Assembly (NCBI GenBank): GCA_028707405.1
Contig: JAQWBH010000001.1
Span: 1 to 64,000 of the forward strand
Direction of reading: 5' to 3'
DNA: 64,000 nt
DNA from: Parabacteroides sp.
GTDB lineage: Bacteria > Bacteroidota > Bacteroidia > Bacteroidales > Tannerellaceae
Made by a program: the position numbers and the translations under genes
Shown: positions 37,423-47,800 of the stretch, piece after piece
Numbering within the stretch: position 1 is the stretch's first letter
Layout of the letters: each line of letters starts with the position of its first letter
The notes under the pieces: model-generated
What the model was told of the DNA's origin: nothing
Seen by the model: the letters and a program-made list of their open reading frames with translations, nothing else
Database searches by the model: none

Positions 37423-38904
37423 TCACGCCCTTAACTTCTCAAGGTCATCAAAACAATCTGATATAGCCTTAAATAGATCGTCCTTTGTTTCGGATTCAAT
37501 TGTCTCTCTTGTTTTTATTGCAGCTTGATTTTCTTTAATCTGAGTAGTGTCATCCATTGTATTTTTTGATGGGTCGGGGGGGTTGTTTACACTCGGAGTA
37601 TTCAAATTATTATTCGGCACTGGAGAATCAGTCTTCACTTGTTTAATTTCATCCTGCGCCTTCAAAAGAGCCTTAATTGAAATGTCCTCCATCCCGAACT
37701 TCTCACGAATTTCATTAATTTCAGCTATCGTCAATCCTGCCTTTAAAGATGCTAAAAGTTCCTGCCCGATCTGGAAATTAAGTTGCCCATTGTCCTCTTT
37801 TATCTGAGGCATGACAATCTGAATTTTTATACCCGGGTAATAATTAAGCTCAAGAAGTTTTTCAAACATCTGCTCCCATGTTTTTTTGATGTGCGACTGC
37901 TGAGAAATGATATATGATTTCATCAGAGTACTTTCTCCAGCCGTAGAACCCCCAAGCCGGTTAGTTTCACCTATCGACAAGAATGAAGACGGGGAATAAC
38001 ACATTAAAATTAATTTTATAATCAAATTAATCGAATCAACTGATATATTTGAAACTTGCCCTTTTACCTCCACTGGGTCCATCTCGGCGGGAAGTCTAAA
38101 CCATACATTATTAGACAGTTTTCTAAGGATCTCACCCATATATCCCCATCGTGACCCTTTCCCATCAGGCATTTTATCACCTGAGTTTTTCGAACTGTCT
38201 TTTATAAACAGGATATTAGCACGTTTGTTAGCTTGCATAAGCCCAGCTTTCGCAATATTCAAATCTGGAGCCAACTGATAAAAGGGGTTAAGAATTGGGA
38301 CCCCATCGAGATAATAAGAGCTTTTAGGGGATTTGAAATGTTCGCAGTTTGTAAGCTCAACCTGTTTCATTTGATATGCTTTTTCCTGCCAATAATGAAT
38401 TTTACCATCGTTGTCTTTCACGATCCCCTTTAAAAGTTGTCCATACACATAATTAATTGAAGAATATTGAGCAGCGTTTTTAAACGTGTTTGGGGGGAGG
38501 CAACGGACTTCATCAATTGTAACCACGTTATCTACTTTTACATGTCCCACGGACCTTAAAAACGTCCCATAATTACACTCATCATCGTATTGAGTTTTCA
38601 TTAGAGTGAGCAGGTCTATTTTATCAGCTTCGTGCCGAATAAACTCTGCAAGATCTTCACGACTTTTCCCGTTTTCAAGAGCGTTTATGATAGGGTCGCC
38701 CTGGAATATCATATTTTTAAGTGATTCTCTGATAAGATCCGCTGCCCAATGATCTTTATATTTTTCAATGTCCGTAACGGTAAGATTTTGAGTATCCCAC
38801 GCTGTAAGATAATTAAAATTAGAAATGATATAATCCTGACCTTCAGCTTCGGAAACTTTGGGAGGACTTTTTTGGGATTTTTTAAATATATTTAATATGG
38901 CCAT
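37423..38904 (-). CDS. Portal protein
   Basis: 493 aa from ATG 38904. ITAWDTQNLTVTD-type clip/stem pattern early, NGKSREDLAEFIRHEADKID, then LIKLILMCYSPSSFLSIGETN and STAGESTLMKSYIISQQSHI, the Phage_portal (anti-CBASS/A118-type) stem-loop region. The Gln/Asn/Pro-rich C-terminus is disordered. Forms the dodecameric DNA gate. Upstream of MuF, downstream of the RHH gene, in the order portal-MuF-...-TerS-TerL on the minus strand. Confidence 0.8.
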   Translation of the reverse strand: MAILNIFKKSQKSPPKVSEAEGQDYIISNFNYLTAWDTQNLTVTDIEKYKDHWAADLIRESLKNMIFQGDPIINALENGKSREDLAEFIRHEADKIDLLTLMKTQYDDECNYGTFLRSVGHVKVDNVVTIDEVRCLPPNTFKNAAQYSSINYVYGQLLKGIVKDNDGKIHYWQEKAYQMKQVELTNCEHFKSPKSSYYLDGVPILNPFYQLAPDLNIAKAGLMQANKRANILFIKDSSKNSGDKMPDGKGSRWGYMGEILRKLSNNVWFRLPAEMDPVEVKGQVSNISVDSINLIIKLILMCYSPSSFLSIGETNRLGGSTAGESTLMKSYIISQQSHIKKTWEQMFEKLLELNYYPGIKIQIVMPQIKEDNGQLNFQIGQELLASLKAGLTIAEINEIREKFGMEDISIKALLKAQDEIKQVKTDSPVPNNNLNTPSVNNPPDPSKNTMDDTTQIKENQAAIKTRETIESETKDDLFKAISDCFDDLEKLRA

Positions 38905-38966
38905 ATAATAACATATAGACACTTGTAATATAAAAAGGTAAATATTTATTTATTAGATATAATAGT

Positions 38967-39110
38967 TTATTCAACGCCCTTTGCTATCCTAAGCAGTCTA
39001 GCAACGATTTCGCCATATGATTCATTTTTCTTTCCAAAATCGCCTAATTCATCATGCGTTTCTTTGGATACTTCCACGAACTTTTTATCTCTTTTTTTGT
39101 CCATATTCAT
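38967..39110 (-). CDS. Small VapB-like/RHH protein, 47 aa
   Basis: 47 aa: KKFVEVSKETHDELGDFGK then SYGEIVARLLRIAKG, the pattern of small archaeal ribbon-helix-helix antitoxin-like proteins (strand, helix, helix). No toxin gene is adjacent, so it is more likely a regulator sitting between divergent packaging and structural operons. Confidence 0.6.
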   Translation of the reverse strand: MNMDKKRDKKFVEVSKETHDELGDFGKKNESYGEIVARLLRIAKGVE

Positions 39111-39280
39111 AATACACACTTCAATATATATTAATTTTATTTATTTGTAGTTAATTTAACTAATGTTATTTATCTTCAACGAAGTTAAACGTATGCGTTT
39201 TTAATATTACAAAATACAATTAAATTATTCACAAAGTTATATATTATTGTAAGTTCATAAATGTACTTTAAAAATGTTCA

Positions 39281-39289
39281 TTTATATAA
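39281..39289 (+). promoter_or_regulatory. TATA box of the structural operon
   Basis: TTTATATAA lies 37-45 nt before the 39326 start, after GTTCA. The 39,111-39,325 gap holds no gene. This is the only clear promoter ahead of the 18-kb head-tail operon. Confidence 0.6.
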
Positions 39290-39325
39290 TTACAAATTGT
39301 TAAAAATGAATATGATGGAGTATAT

Positions 39326-40444
39326 ATGATATCCACACACGAACCCTATCAACATGAGACAATTTTAGAAGGGCTCGACTGGACTCAGCGGGGGATACTA
39401 CCAGATGGGAGACTATATGAACATTATTACCCTCCCGAAGAATTTGAAAAGGCAGTGCCTCTCGCAGATAAACTCAATATAATATACGCATCTCGCCACC
39501 CAAAAGAAGTACGCGACAAAAATATAGAAGATGTACTTTCTGAAGTCAACGGGAAATACGCCGGTTATCTTTCAAACACGATGGTCCACAATATGGGGAG
39601 TCCAAAATTCAAAACTATTTCGAATGTTGTAGATCCAGAAGTTGAAGATAAAATCCGGAAAGGCGAAATCGCGGTATCATTTGCTTTCAAGCATGACCCG
39701 ATCACTGCAAAAGGTACATTGACTGGAATAATCCCAGATCACGTTTTATTTTATGATAGAAAGCTCGGAATCCCGCAAGGCGACCCCGTAGCGATGGTTT
39801 ACAATCAATCCGATTCTGAAACAATCCACTATAGCGAAAGCTATTTTGTAGGAGATATTATGACACCAGATCCAGAACCGGCAATAAAGCCGGTAGACAT
39901 GGGACTCTACAATGGACTTCTTGATTTCAAAAAGAATCAGGAAGCTCTGGTAGAAAAAGAAACGACCATCATGAAACTTAATCAGGATGTCAAAGACCGT
40001 GAGGGAATAATTACCGGCCTAAAAACTGATCTTGAGAAAGCACTTGACGATACTCAGACAACCACTGCAAAATTCAATCAGGATATCGCAAATTTGACAG
40101 CAAAGTATAATCAGGATCTTGAAGCGAAGGACGCGAAAATCAAAGAACTCGAAACTAAAATCGAAAACGATAAGCTTGAAAATTTCAAGGCCAACCAGGA
40201 CACCAGATGGAACAGACTTCCGAAAGGCGTTCAGGAAAAATTCGTGTCAAGAAAAGATGAATTTTTCGCAGAAACTACAGCCATGAAACTTAATCAGGAT
40301 ATTCTTGATTTCATGTCTCAGGGTCCTGACACAAACAACTTGCCACCGGCTGAAGGGAGCACTACCCAAAAGCAGAACCAGGGCGATGGAAAAGTTCCGC
40401 TGGCCAAATTCGACGTTACTACGGGTACAATGGTGGCGGTTTAA
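39326..40444 (+). CDS. Prohead protease (DUF2213-like) fused to scaffold
   Basis: 372 aa. Residues 1-185 resemble DUF2213-type capsid maturation proteases (TIADKLNIIYASRHP-like region, VHNMGSPKFKTISNVVDPEV, RKGEIAVSFAF). Residues 200-300 are a long coiled coil (scaffold) with the phrase K-(L/F/Y/A)-NQD five times. The final part, KVPLAKFDVTTGTMVAV, is likely capsid-binding. Fusion of protease and scaffold is common in HK97-like viru­ses. Active-site residues cannot be placed with certainty. Confidence 0.65.
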   Translation: MISTHEPYQHETILEGLDWTQRGILPDGRLYEHYYPPEEFEKAVPLADKLNIIYASRHPKEVRDKNIEDVLSEVNGKYAGYLSNTMVHNMGSPKFKTISNVVDPEVEDKIRKGEIAVSFAFKHDPITAKGTLTGIIPDHVLFYDRKLGIPQGDPVAMVYNQSDSETIHYSESYFVGDIMTPDPEPAIKPVDMGLYNGLLDFKKNQEALVEKETTIMKLNQDVKDREGIITGLKTDLEKALDDTQTTTAKFNQDIANLTAKYNQDLEAKDAKIKELETKIENDKLENFKANQDTRWNRLPKGVQEKFVSRKDEFFAETTAMKLNQDILDFMSQGPDTNNLPPAEGSTTQKQNQGDGKVPLAKFDVTTGTMVAV

Positions 40445-40962
40445 TGGCTGTAGATATAGGCTTTTCTAAATCTGCGGTAGGTGTAGGCGCTGAAGATCTT
40501 TTCGAACCGATGATTCTGAAGGTCGGAGCAAATGCCACCGCTGCTAAAATGTTACCCGGAATTGCTGTAATTCGTGATACAAACGATTACAGCGTGAAGG
40601 AATATGGAAGTACCGGAAGTGCGGTGGTTGGCGTTCTTGGATGGGAGGCGACCCCCAATGACTTCAGGCCCGCGTCAAGAGATACAGCGTATGCAATCGG
40701 GAAAGAATGTGCTGTTCACTACGGACCTGGTAAAATCAGGATGAGATTAGCTGCCTCCCAAACGATTGTAAAAGGCGATATGCTGACACCCACCACCGAT
40801 GGATATCTCATCAAGGCTACAATCAACGGCGTTGTTTCGGTAGTGGAGTCAGGCAGTGCAACCGATAGCACTGGAAACAGCGACGTATACGCTGAAGCTC
40901 TTGAAACTGTATCGACTGGCGCTGGTGAAACTGCCGGGATATTTGTATTCAGGCTGAGGTGA
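40444..40962 (+). CDS. Head decoration protein-like
   Basis: 172 aa, starts on the last base of the previous stop (TAATG). KMLPGIAVIRDTNDYSVKEY, GVLGWEATPND, GPGKIRMRLAASQTIVKGD: beta-barrel pattern of DUF2190/decoration proteins that sit just before the major capsid gene. Likely binds and stabilises the capsid shell. Confidence 0.65.
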   Translation: MAVDIGFSKSAVGVGAEDLFEPMILKVGANATAAKMLPGIAVIRDTNDYSVKEYGSTGSAVVGVLGWEATPNDFRPASRDTAYAIGKECAVHYGPGKIRMRLAASQTIVKGDMLTPTTDGYLIKATINGVVSVVESGSATDSTGNSDVYAEALETVSTGAGETAGIFVFRLR

Positions 40963-40968
40963 TCAAAA

Positions 40969-41892
40969 ATGTCAATAGCACTTTCTGATATTGAACTTAA
41001 CTGGAATGGAAAATGCGCTGAAGTTCTTTTCCACCCGTATGTTGCTAAAATGGCAATGCCCCTAGATTCGGAATCTTCCGGCCAGGGGATCGGAATGAGG
41101 AAATATAAGGGGCTGGCGTGGGCGGCTGGGTATGGAGGCCGTACCGATGTAAAACTTAAATTTGATGTTGAAACTCCACATATCGGCTCAGTCGATTACA
41201 CAGTTCCTATCCAACAGACATCCAGATATGTAGAACGTGGAGATTGGGAAGCATACCTCCTGAGAGGCATCAATGCAACAAACGGAATAGCTACTCAGAT
41301 GCTTGGAGAAATTCAGGACCTACAGAACTATACCGTACTTCAGGGGTGGGCTCCAGATAATACAAATTATGTAACCCTGGGAATGTACCAGGTGGCTCGG
41401 AATTCGGCAGCTGGGTCATCGTTTGGCACATACAACGGGGCACTTTCTACAGTCGGAACTCTTATAGGCATGTTGCAGAGTGACAAAATATACTCTGATG
41501 ATGGATACAACCTGTTCATCAATCCGACTCAAAAACAGAAGCTTGTAGCCTCTAATTCTCCTAACTCCGGCGTTCGTGAATGGGGTCAGGTTATAGACGC
41601 ACTCAATGAGCAGACCGATAACTACGGCGGTGTAAAGCCTGGAAGGATTATCTCAACCCCGTGTATCACGGCTGGAACGTGTATGGTTGCTCCTGTTGCC
41701 TCTGAGATCAACAGGAAATACTTCGAATTGATCGAGGCACAGTCGGTATACAATAACATCTGGTATGAAGACGGGAACACATTGGACGGAAACATTAAAT
41801 GTAGACAGGTATCCTCGATATTCCCAACTTTCCCCGGACTCGGAGCGGACAACAAGACCGATGCAGTCGCTATAGGCACAACCGTAACTTAA
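40969..41892 (+). CDS. Major capsid protein, HK97-fold candidate
   Basis: 307 aa. Family-type features are the N-arm, KYKGLAWAAGYGGRTDVKLK, the spine-helix segment ATQMLGEIQDLQNYTVLQG, and the P-loop/A-domain with LFINPTQKQKLVASN and PGRIISTPCITAGTCMVAP. Its position after protease/scaffold and decoration genes makes it the capsid subunit. The identification rests mostly on synteny and length. Confidence 0.78.
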   Translation: MSIALSDIELNWNGKCAEVLFHPYVAKMAMPLDSESSGQGIGMRKYKGLAWAAGYGGRTDVKLKFDVETPHIGSVDYTVPIQQTSRYVERGDWEAYLLRGINATNGIATQMLGEIQDLQNYTVLQGWAPDNTNYVTLGMYQVARNSAAGSSFGTYNGALSTVGTLIGMLQSDKIYSDDGYNLFINPTQKQKLVASNSPNSGVREWGQVIDALNEQTDNYGGVKPGRIISTPCITAGTCMVAPVASEINRKYFELIEAQSVYNNIWYEDGNTLDGNIKCRQVSSIFPTFPGLGADNKTDAVAIGTTVT

Positions 41893-41905
41893 ACGAGGTT
41901 GTGTT

Positions 41906-42331
41906 ATGGCACTCTCCCTTTCCGATGCGATTTTAGCAGAGTCATTTTTTACGGTTACCGTAGGGATTGGAAGCAAAATTACAAATGAACAATTAGTCTC
42001 CTTGCAGTCTCTCGTCGCTGATGATGTTAATAATTTCGTCGGAAATCGAGCAATTACAGTTGATGTAAAAACGAGAATTACAGCGTGTTTTATTTTAGAT
42101 TTATATGCAAATCGAAGCGGGAAAGGAACAATAATTCAGGAGTCTGTAACTGACGCTTCTTGGAAATCCCAGGTAAGAACAAGTTCTCAGTACATGGATC
42201 GGGCATACACACTTCGAGGCAATGTTGATAGTACTCTTCCAGACGAGTTTGACCTGTCAGGTGTTACCCGAGACGATGCATCAATAGCGATGGAGCGAGA
42301 CAATGAACTTTCCAGACTCCTGTTCAATTGA
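41906..42331 (+). CDS. Head-tail adaptor-like protein
   Basis: 141 aa, mostly helical (LSLSDAILAESFFT; ITNEQLVSLQSLVADDV; KTRITACFILDLYANRSG), the gp6/gp15-like adaptor pattern of proteins that dock under the portal. Follows the capsid gene by 13 nt; overlaps the next gene by 29 nt. Confidence 0.6.
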   Translation: MALSLSDAILAESFFTVTVGIGSKITNEQLVSLQSLVADDVNNFVGNRAITVDVKTRITACFILDLYANRSGKGTIIQESVTDASWKSQVRTSSQYMDRAYTLRGNVDSTLPDEFDLSGVTRDDASIAMERDNELSRLLFN

Positions 42332-42620
42332 ACCCGCCATCTCAAATGATGGATACGACCCCACATATGGCACAGCAATTACTTCAGAGTGCCGTTATAC
42401 CGAAGCCTCCGAAAATACAACCGGAGGTTCGGGATTAGTTTTCTCAGCATGGTTAGGTCTTCCCCCTGGCACTACAATTACACCAGCTTCGAGAATAACT
42501 CTGACAGATGGAAGTAAACCTCCGATTGTAAAAATTAGGGACGTTAAGAGGCTGTCTGATAATGAAATAGAGTATATCAGAGTTACATTAGGCATTTCAA
42601 GTGAACGAGGGGGAGTCTAA
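42303..42620 (+). CDS. Head-closure (stopper)-like protein
   Basis: 105 aa, beta-rich: YTEASENTTGGSGLVFSAWL, GTTITPASRITLTDGSKPP, VKIRDVKRLSDN. Matches size and character of gp16/gp17-like closure proteins at this place in siphovirus operons. Stop touches the next start (TAATG). Confidence 0.6.
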   Translation: MNFPDSCSIEPAISNDGYDPTYGTAITSECRYTEASENTTGGSGLVFSAWLGLPPGTTITPASRITLTDGSKPPIVKIRDVKRLSDNEIEYIRVTLGISSERGGV

Positions 42621-42961
42621 TGATAATAGATGAGATTTCTCTGATTTTAAAAAATGTAGAGCAGGCAGCAATTAAGGCAGTAGATGATACAGTCGAAGAA
42701 ATCTACACCGTTTCGACTGAAAACTTCTGCCCAGTTGATAAAGAGGACCTGAAACATTCTGCTAAAAACGAACTTGTTGAGGATACCAGCACCTCCCATA
42801 TCAGAGAACTTTCATACGGCACCGATCATGCAATTTACGTTCATGAAATTTTAACAATGTACCATCCTCATGGATCAGCAAAATACTTGGAAAAACCTGT
42901 GACCATATACACTCCAAAACTCGCAGAGAACGTAAAAATAGCAATGGAGAAGACGCTGTGA
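42620..42961 (+). CDS. HK97 gp10-like tail-completion protein
   Basis: 113 aa. CPVDKEDLKHSAKNELVEDT, then LSYGTDHAIYVHEILTMYH and GSAKYLEKPV are the gp10-like consensus (cP.dtG.L..S......y.v.yG..YA.yvE.G...h....pFl..). Joins head to tail. Stop overlaps the next GTG start. Confidence 0.75.
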   Translation: MIIDEISLILKNVEQAAIKAVDDTVEEIYTVSTENFCPVDKEDLKHSAKNELVEDTSTSHIRELSYGTDHAIYVHEILTMYHPHGSAKYLEKPVTIYTPKLAENVKIAMEKTL

Positions 42962-43350
42962 CTCTCAGCACATATCTTGAAGATCTTGCAACGTACCTCC
43001 AAACACAGGGATATGGTACGTTTGGAACTTCGATACTCATTGGATATGTTGAGGGCGCATCAAATACAATTTATCTTACTACATATGGCGGTTCTGAATA
43101 TCAAGCTATAAAATCTGGTGAAGAAGACGTAATTAATCCCGATTTTCAAATTTTAATTAGAAATTCAACTCAAAAAACTGCAATCACTACATCCTCTGCT
43201 GTTTATAAACTACTCCGAAAAAAAGTAGAGTGGACCCTAGGATCAACTCATTTTATGTCTTTATACGCTAAGGGCCCCCCGATTTTTATTAGAAAGACAG
43301 ATTCCGGATATTACGAATATTCAGTCAATTATACAGCTTTAATATATTAA
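42958..43350 (+). CDS. Tail terminator/minor capsid-like protein
   Basis: 130 aa, GTG start in GTGA overlap. TYLEDLATYLQTQGYGTFGT, then the beta core with PDFQILIRNSTQKTAI and FMSLYAKGPPIFIRKTDSGY resembles the minor-capsid/tail-terminator family (DUF3168-like). Caps the tail tube below the head. Confidence 0.65.
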   Translation: MTLSTYLEDLATYLQTQGYGTFGTSILIGYVEGASNTIYLTTYGGSEYQAIKSGEEDVINPDFQILIRNSTQKTAITTSSAVYKLLRKKVEWTLGSTHFMSLYAKGPPIFIRKTDSGYYEYSVNYTALIY

Positions 43351-43367
43351 CAAGGACGTGAAAACAA

Positions 43368-44057
43368 ATGACACTAGCATATGCATGGCAAGAAATCGTC
43401 ACTACGTATATTAGCGCGGCAGGGGTTTCAACGGTAGTTGGGGAAGTTACTACTGTTCCCTCGCCATCTGTAAAACGTGATACAATAGAAGTTACTTCTC
43501 AAAGTTCACATGGATTCAAAGAGTTTATTAATGGGATGAAAGAGGGAGACGAAATTGAATTCAAGATGAATGATATCTCGTCTGACCCAGGTCAAATGGC
43601 ATTATCAGCCGCGGCAACTGCTGGAGAAACCGGGACCATCGTTTTAACATTTCTAAATGGCCAGTCAGTTTCATTCCCCGCGCTAATTGAAGGATTTTAT
43701 CTCGGTGAAGACAGCAAAGCCGCTTCAAACTCATGTAAAATGAAAATCACAGGCGACATTGTAAGGAGCACCACTCCAGTTCAACTTTCAGCATTGACTA
43801 CCACAGCCGGAACTCTCCTCCCCACGTTTGCCGCGGGAACATATCTGTACACAGTCACTGCAACTACTGCTACTGTTACTGTCACACCTACTAGCGTAGG
43901 TGCGTCAATTATGGTAAATGGTACAACTGTTGCTTCGGGAAGCCCATCAGGTGCAATAAATGTAGTATCTGGCGGTGTAAAAGAAATTAATATCGCAGTT
44001 TCTAAAGCTGGAAGTACTCCGTCGGTGTACAAAATCGTTGCCAGTAAAGCAACATAA
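43368..44057 (+). CDS. Major tail tube protein with C-terminal beta-sandwich
   Basis: 229 aa. Residues 1-135 are the tube domain (AWQEIVTTYISAAGVST; DTIEVTSQSSHGFKEFINGM; GDEIEFKMN). Residues 140-229 are a cadherin-like/Ig-type domain (TYLYTVTATTATVTVTPTSV; VSKAGSTPSVYKIVASK) that would decorate the tube surface. ACAAGGACGTGA upstream. Confidence 0.78.
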   Translation: MTLAYAWQEIVTTYISAAGVSTVVGEVTTVPSPSVKRDTIEVTSQSSHGFKEFINGMKEGDEIEFKMNDISSDPGQMALSAAATAGETGTIVLTFLNGQSVSFPALIEGFYLGEDSKAASNSCKMKITGDIVRSTTPVQLSALTTTAGTLLPTFAAGTYLYTVTATTATVTVTPTSVGASIMVNGTTVASGSPSGAINVVSGGVKEINIAVSKAGSTPSVYKIVASKAT

Positions 44058-44069
44058 GGAGTCTAAAAA

Positions 44070-44450
44070 ATGGTTGCACACGAAGTTCCCTTCGTTGGGA
44101 ACTCTTTTCTTTTATATAATTGGAGAAATATTAATATTTTCTTCAATGAGTATGATCTGAAAACGCTTGATGAATTTGATACGTTTTGGAAAACACGCCC
44201 CGGCACTTTTACATTTGAGGATTATAACAAGATCGTTTCAATTGGGCTTCAGAGAAAAGATCAGGTAGTTTCGGCAGAGAAAGTTGACGAGTTGGTAGGG
44301 GAATACGTAGACAACAACTCGCTTAATGATCTCTTAGCTACTGTATACAAAGCTCAAATGTCATCGCTTGTAAATGCGGATGTTCCGGGGGAATTGAAGG
44401 GGGAGATGAAGGTGAAGCCCCCGAGACCTTCGAAGAACTCATCAAAGTAA
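44070..44450 (+). CDS. Tail assembly chaperone, first frame (gpG-like)
   Basis: 126 aa, helical, with GNSFLLYNWRNINIFFNEYD, then KTLDEFDTFWKTRPGTF. It lies between tube and tape-measure genes, where chaperones sit. The 3' end holds CCGGGGGAA (44385-44393) and AAGGGGGAG (44397-44405). The next frame is in -1 phase and open through this stretch, as in lambda G-T. Confidence 0.7.
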   Translation: MVAHEVPFVGNSFLLYNWRNINIFFNEYDLKTLDEFDTFWKTRPGTFTFEDYNKIVSIGLQRKDQVVSAEKVDELVGEYVDNNSLNDLLATVYKAQMSSLVNADVPGELKGEMKVKPPRPSKNSSK

Positions 44451-44725
44451 TGCAAAAATCGATGTATAGATTTTGCGACGTGAACTATATAGATTTCTGG
44501 GAATACACACCTGCTGAATCCGATGCAATGCTGAAAATCGCTCAGGACAAATTTGAGTATGACATCACAGAACGAGCAATACTCTTGATGTGGATTGCAA
44601 ATGCTCCCCATGCATCGAAGAAAAATGACCAACTGTTTGAAATTAATGACTTCCTGCCGGATTTCCTGAAACATGAACCGACCTATGAAGAAATTGCAGC
44701 AGCCTGGTTGAATGCAGCCAAATGA
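44450..44725 (+). CDS. Tail assembly chaperone, second frame (gpT-like)
   Basis: 91 aa from ATG 44450, but the frame is open back to at least 44,387 and reads naturally as GDEGEAPETFEELIKVMQKS before CDVNYIDFWEYTPAESDAML. No ribosome site precedes the ATG. It is therefore probably made as a -1 frameshift extension of the 44070 protein. C-terminal half FEYDITERAILLMWIANAPH is helical. Confidence 0.68.
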   Translation: MQKSMYRFCDVNYIDFWEYTPAESDAMLKIAQDKFEYDITERAILLMWIANAPHASKKNDQLFEINDFLPDFLKHEPTYEEIAAAWLNAAK

Positions 44726-44810
44726 TGAACGGTGATTTTGTGGTTTTTAACCTATTTAGTGTAGCCTTAGAGTGCTTAATTGTAGTAGAAACACATAGGG
44801 GGATAAGCCG

Positions 44811-47800
44811 GTGGTAGAACTCGACGGAATTTCCGTAAAAATTGGAATTAAAAACGAGTTTTCAAGTTCACTGCCCGCTATTACCTCTGGATTAAATACC
44901 GTACAAAATCAATTTAAGACCGCAGGCACTTCAATTCAGAAAAGCTTCGGGGACTCGATAACTAAATCATTTTCTTCGCTTGGTTCGTCGGCTGTAAAGA
45001 GTATTACAAGCACATTTTCAGGTATTGGGGGGAAGATAACCTCTTCTCTATCCAGTGCGAAATCTGCACTTACAGGATTTTCAAAAAACGTTCAGGATTC
45101 ATTCAAAGGTTTGTCATCAATAAAAACAAGCGTTCAAGGTACATTTTCCGGTATTGGAAAAACAATATCATCCTCGTTATCTGGAATTAAAACTAGTATA
45201 ACCGGTTCGTTTTCCGGGATTGGAGATAAAATATCCTCTTCACTGACCGGGATTAAAAATAATATCACAAGTTCATTTTCGGGTATTGGAACTAAGATAA
45301 CGTCTTCATTGTCTAATGTTAAGAAGAGTATTACAAGTTCATTTTCTGGCATCGGAAATAGTTTGAAAACCTCCCTAAGCGGAGCATTTAATTCGGTTAC
45401 AAATTCTGTAACTTCATTAGGCACTTCAATAAAAACTAAAATAACCGGTGCATTTACTGGAATTAAAGATAAAATTGCTTCATCGTTTTCTGGAATTAAA
45501 GATAAAATATCGTCTGACTTATCTTCTGCAAAATCAAGTATACTTTCCTTTGCGAACTCTGCCAAGGGTGGATTTGATAAGGTAGTTGCCGCTGGGCAGA
45601 CCGTCCAGGATAAGATGGGGTTAGTTGGGATTGCAATAACTACAGTCTTCACTACGAAGTTAAAAGATGCAATTTCGTCGGCAACATCTATTTTTATGGG
45701 ATTTGACGACACAATGCGTCAAGTTCAGGCCATTACAGGTACCGCTGGAGATCAGTTTGACTCTTTGACATCCCAGGCTCGATTATTGGGCGCTACGACC
45801 TCCTATTCTGCACAAGACGCATCCGAAGCCATGACCTATTTGGGTCAAGCCGGTTTTACATCTAATCAAATTTTATCTGCAATGCCTGCGACTCTGAATC
45901 TCGCCCGCGCATCAATGACTGAACTCGGAACCACAGCCGACATCATGAGTAATATCATGAATGGGTTCCAGATTTCAGCAGATGATACCGGTAGAGCAGC
46001 CGATGTTCTTTCAAAAGCCGCAAATGCAACTAACACAGACGTAACCGGTTTAGGCGAGGCAATGAAATATGCTGCCCCGCTTGCTCATCAAATGGGGTGG
46101 AGCTTAGAAGAGACAGCAGCAGCAGCCGGGATGCTTTCAAACGCTGGTATTAAATCGGATATGGCAGGAACCGTTCTTAGAAATTCAATTACTAGGCTAA
46201 TTGCACCCACTGATAAAATAGTCATGATTCTGGAAAAATATGGAATTTCCATAGATATGGTAAATCCCAAAACCCACAGCCTAGCTCAAATTTTAGATAC
46301 CCTCACTGCTGCTGGTGTGACATCTGGAAATATGATGTCGATTTTTGGTATGAGGGCAGGCCCTGGAATGATGGCACTTGTAAATCAGGGGACGGGTGCC
46401 CTTAAAAATATGAATCAAACGTTGCTGGATTCCGGGGGATATGCTCAGGAATCCGCAGATAAAATGGACGCTGGATGGGGCGGTGTAGTCCGAGTGATGG
46501 ATGACACCATTGAAGCCTTGCAGCTTTCATTTGGAAGTGCATTTGCTGCAATTTTAACTCCCATCGTAAGTGTTGTTTCTACGGTTGGATATGCCATATC
46601 TCAACTTCCAGCCCCTATAATTTACGTGGCTTCCGCTCTCGCACTAGCCGGAGTTGCAGCAGGCACGATGTTCTTATCAATGGCCGCATTGCCAACTATC
46701 GTGAGGACGTTGACATCACTTGTAGCAGCAGCCACCGGGGAATTCCTTACGTATTCTGTGGCGGTATATACAGCTACCGGGGCTACGACTTTAATGGATG
46801 CTGCCTTTGCGCTTAATACCATGTCGTTATCGGGTATTGCCACCGGAGCAGCAGCCGCAGTTACATCCTTAACGTTTGTTTCAGTCGCGGAATCCATTGC
46901 CACGGCTACTACATGGGCAGCTACAGCGGCGTTTAGTGCCTTAGATATCGCAATCGGGATTCTCACGTCACCAGTTACTATTATTATTGCAGCTATAGCA
47001 GCTTTGGGTCTCGCTCTATACGAATTCAACGAACGGACACAAATTGTATCCAAAACGTGGGAAACTCTTCAAGATCTATGGACAATCGGAGCATACTATA
47101 TCGGAAATATATTCGACGAACTGAAAGATTCAATCTCTGGCGCGGTAGATGCAATATCCGGGTATCTTCATGATCTAATCGATGATACTGCAATCGGTGA
47201 CTTTGTAGATTCTATTACAAGTGCTTATGAAAAGGTATCCAGCTTCTTTGGAGATACCAAGAGTTCCATTCATGATACAGCCGAATCTATTCGTGAAGAC
47301 GAAGCAAAGACCGCAGAAGGTGCTGCCAATGTTCAAAAATCCATTGAACAGGCGAATAGCGGGATTGTAACATCTTATAATACAGTGGATAAAGAAACCG
47401 GGGAAACCTATGCTTCAATGATTGAAAATGCGGATAGTGTCTCAGAAAGTGCGACATCTGCATCTGATAGTGTAACAACTTCGAATAGTAATATTGCTTC
47501 CTCCAGTGAAGGGGTCGTGGCTGCAAATAATAATGTCGCTGCTTCGAGTTCTGGAGTTGTTGATGGAAATAATAATATTGTATCTTCTAATGATAATTTA
47601 ATTTCTTCGAATAATGCAGTTACAGCGTCTTCTCCTAAAATCACCTATACACTCGATCAAACAGATATAGCTTCCATCTCAGACCCTACAAAAGGAAAAG
47701 AATTCGTAACGGCTGACACTCTTAATAAGGGTCTTGAATTAGCTGACGGATCAATGTTAAAATTCAATGGATCTGGAGAACTTGTAATAGAAACATTGGA

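Noticed and set aside
45134..45712. 192-aa minus-strand frame inside the tape measure gene
   Set aside because: It is the mirror of the Ser/Lys repeat region; composition is Glu/Leu/Pro repeats with no ribosome site. Shadow of the real gene. The same applies to 46622-47053 and 50807-51244.
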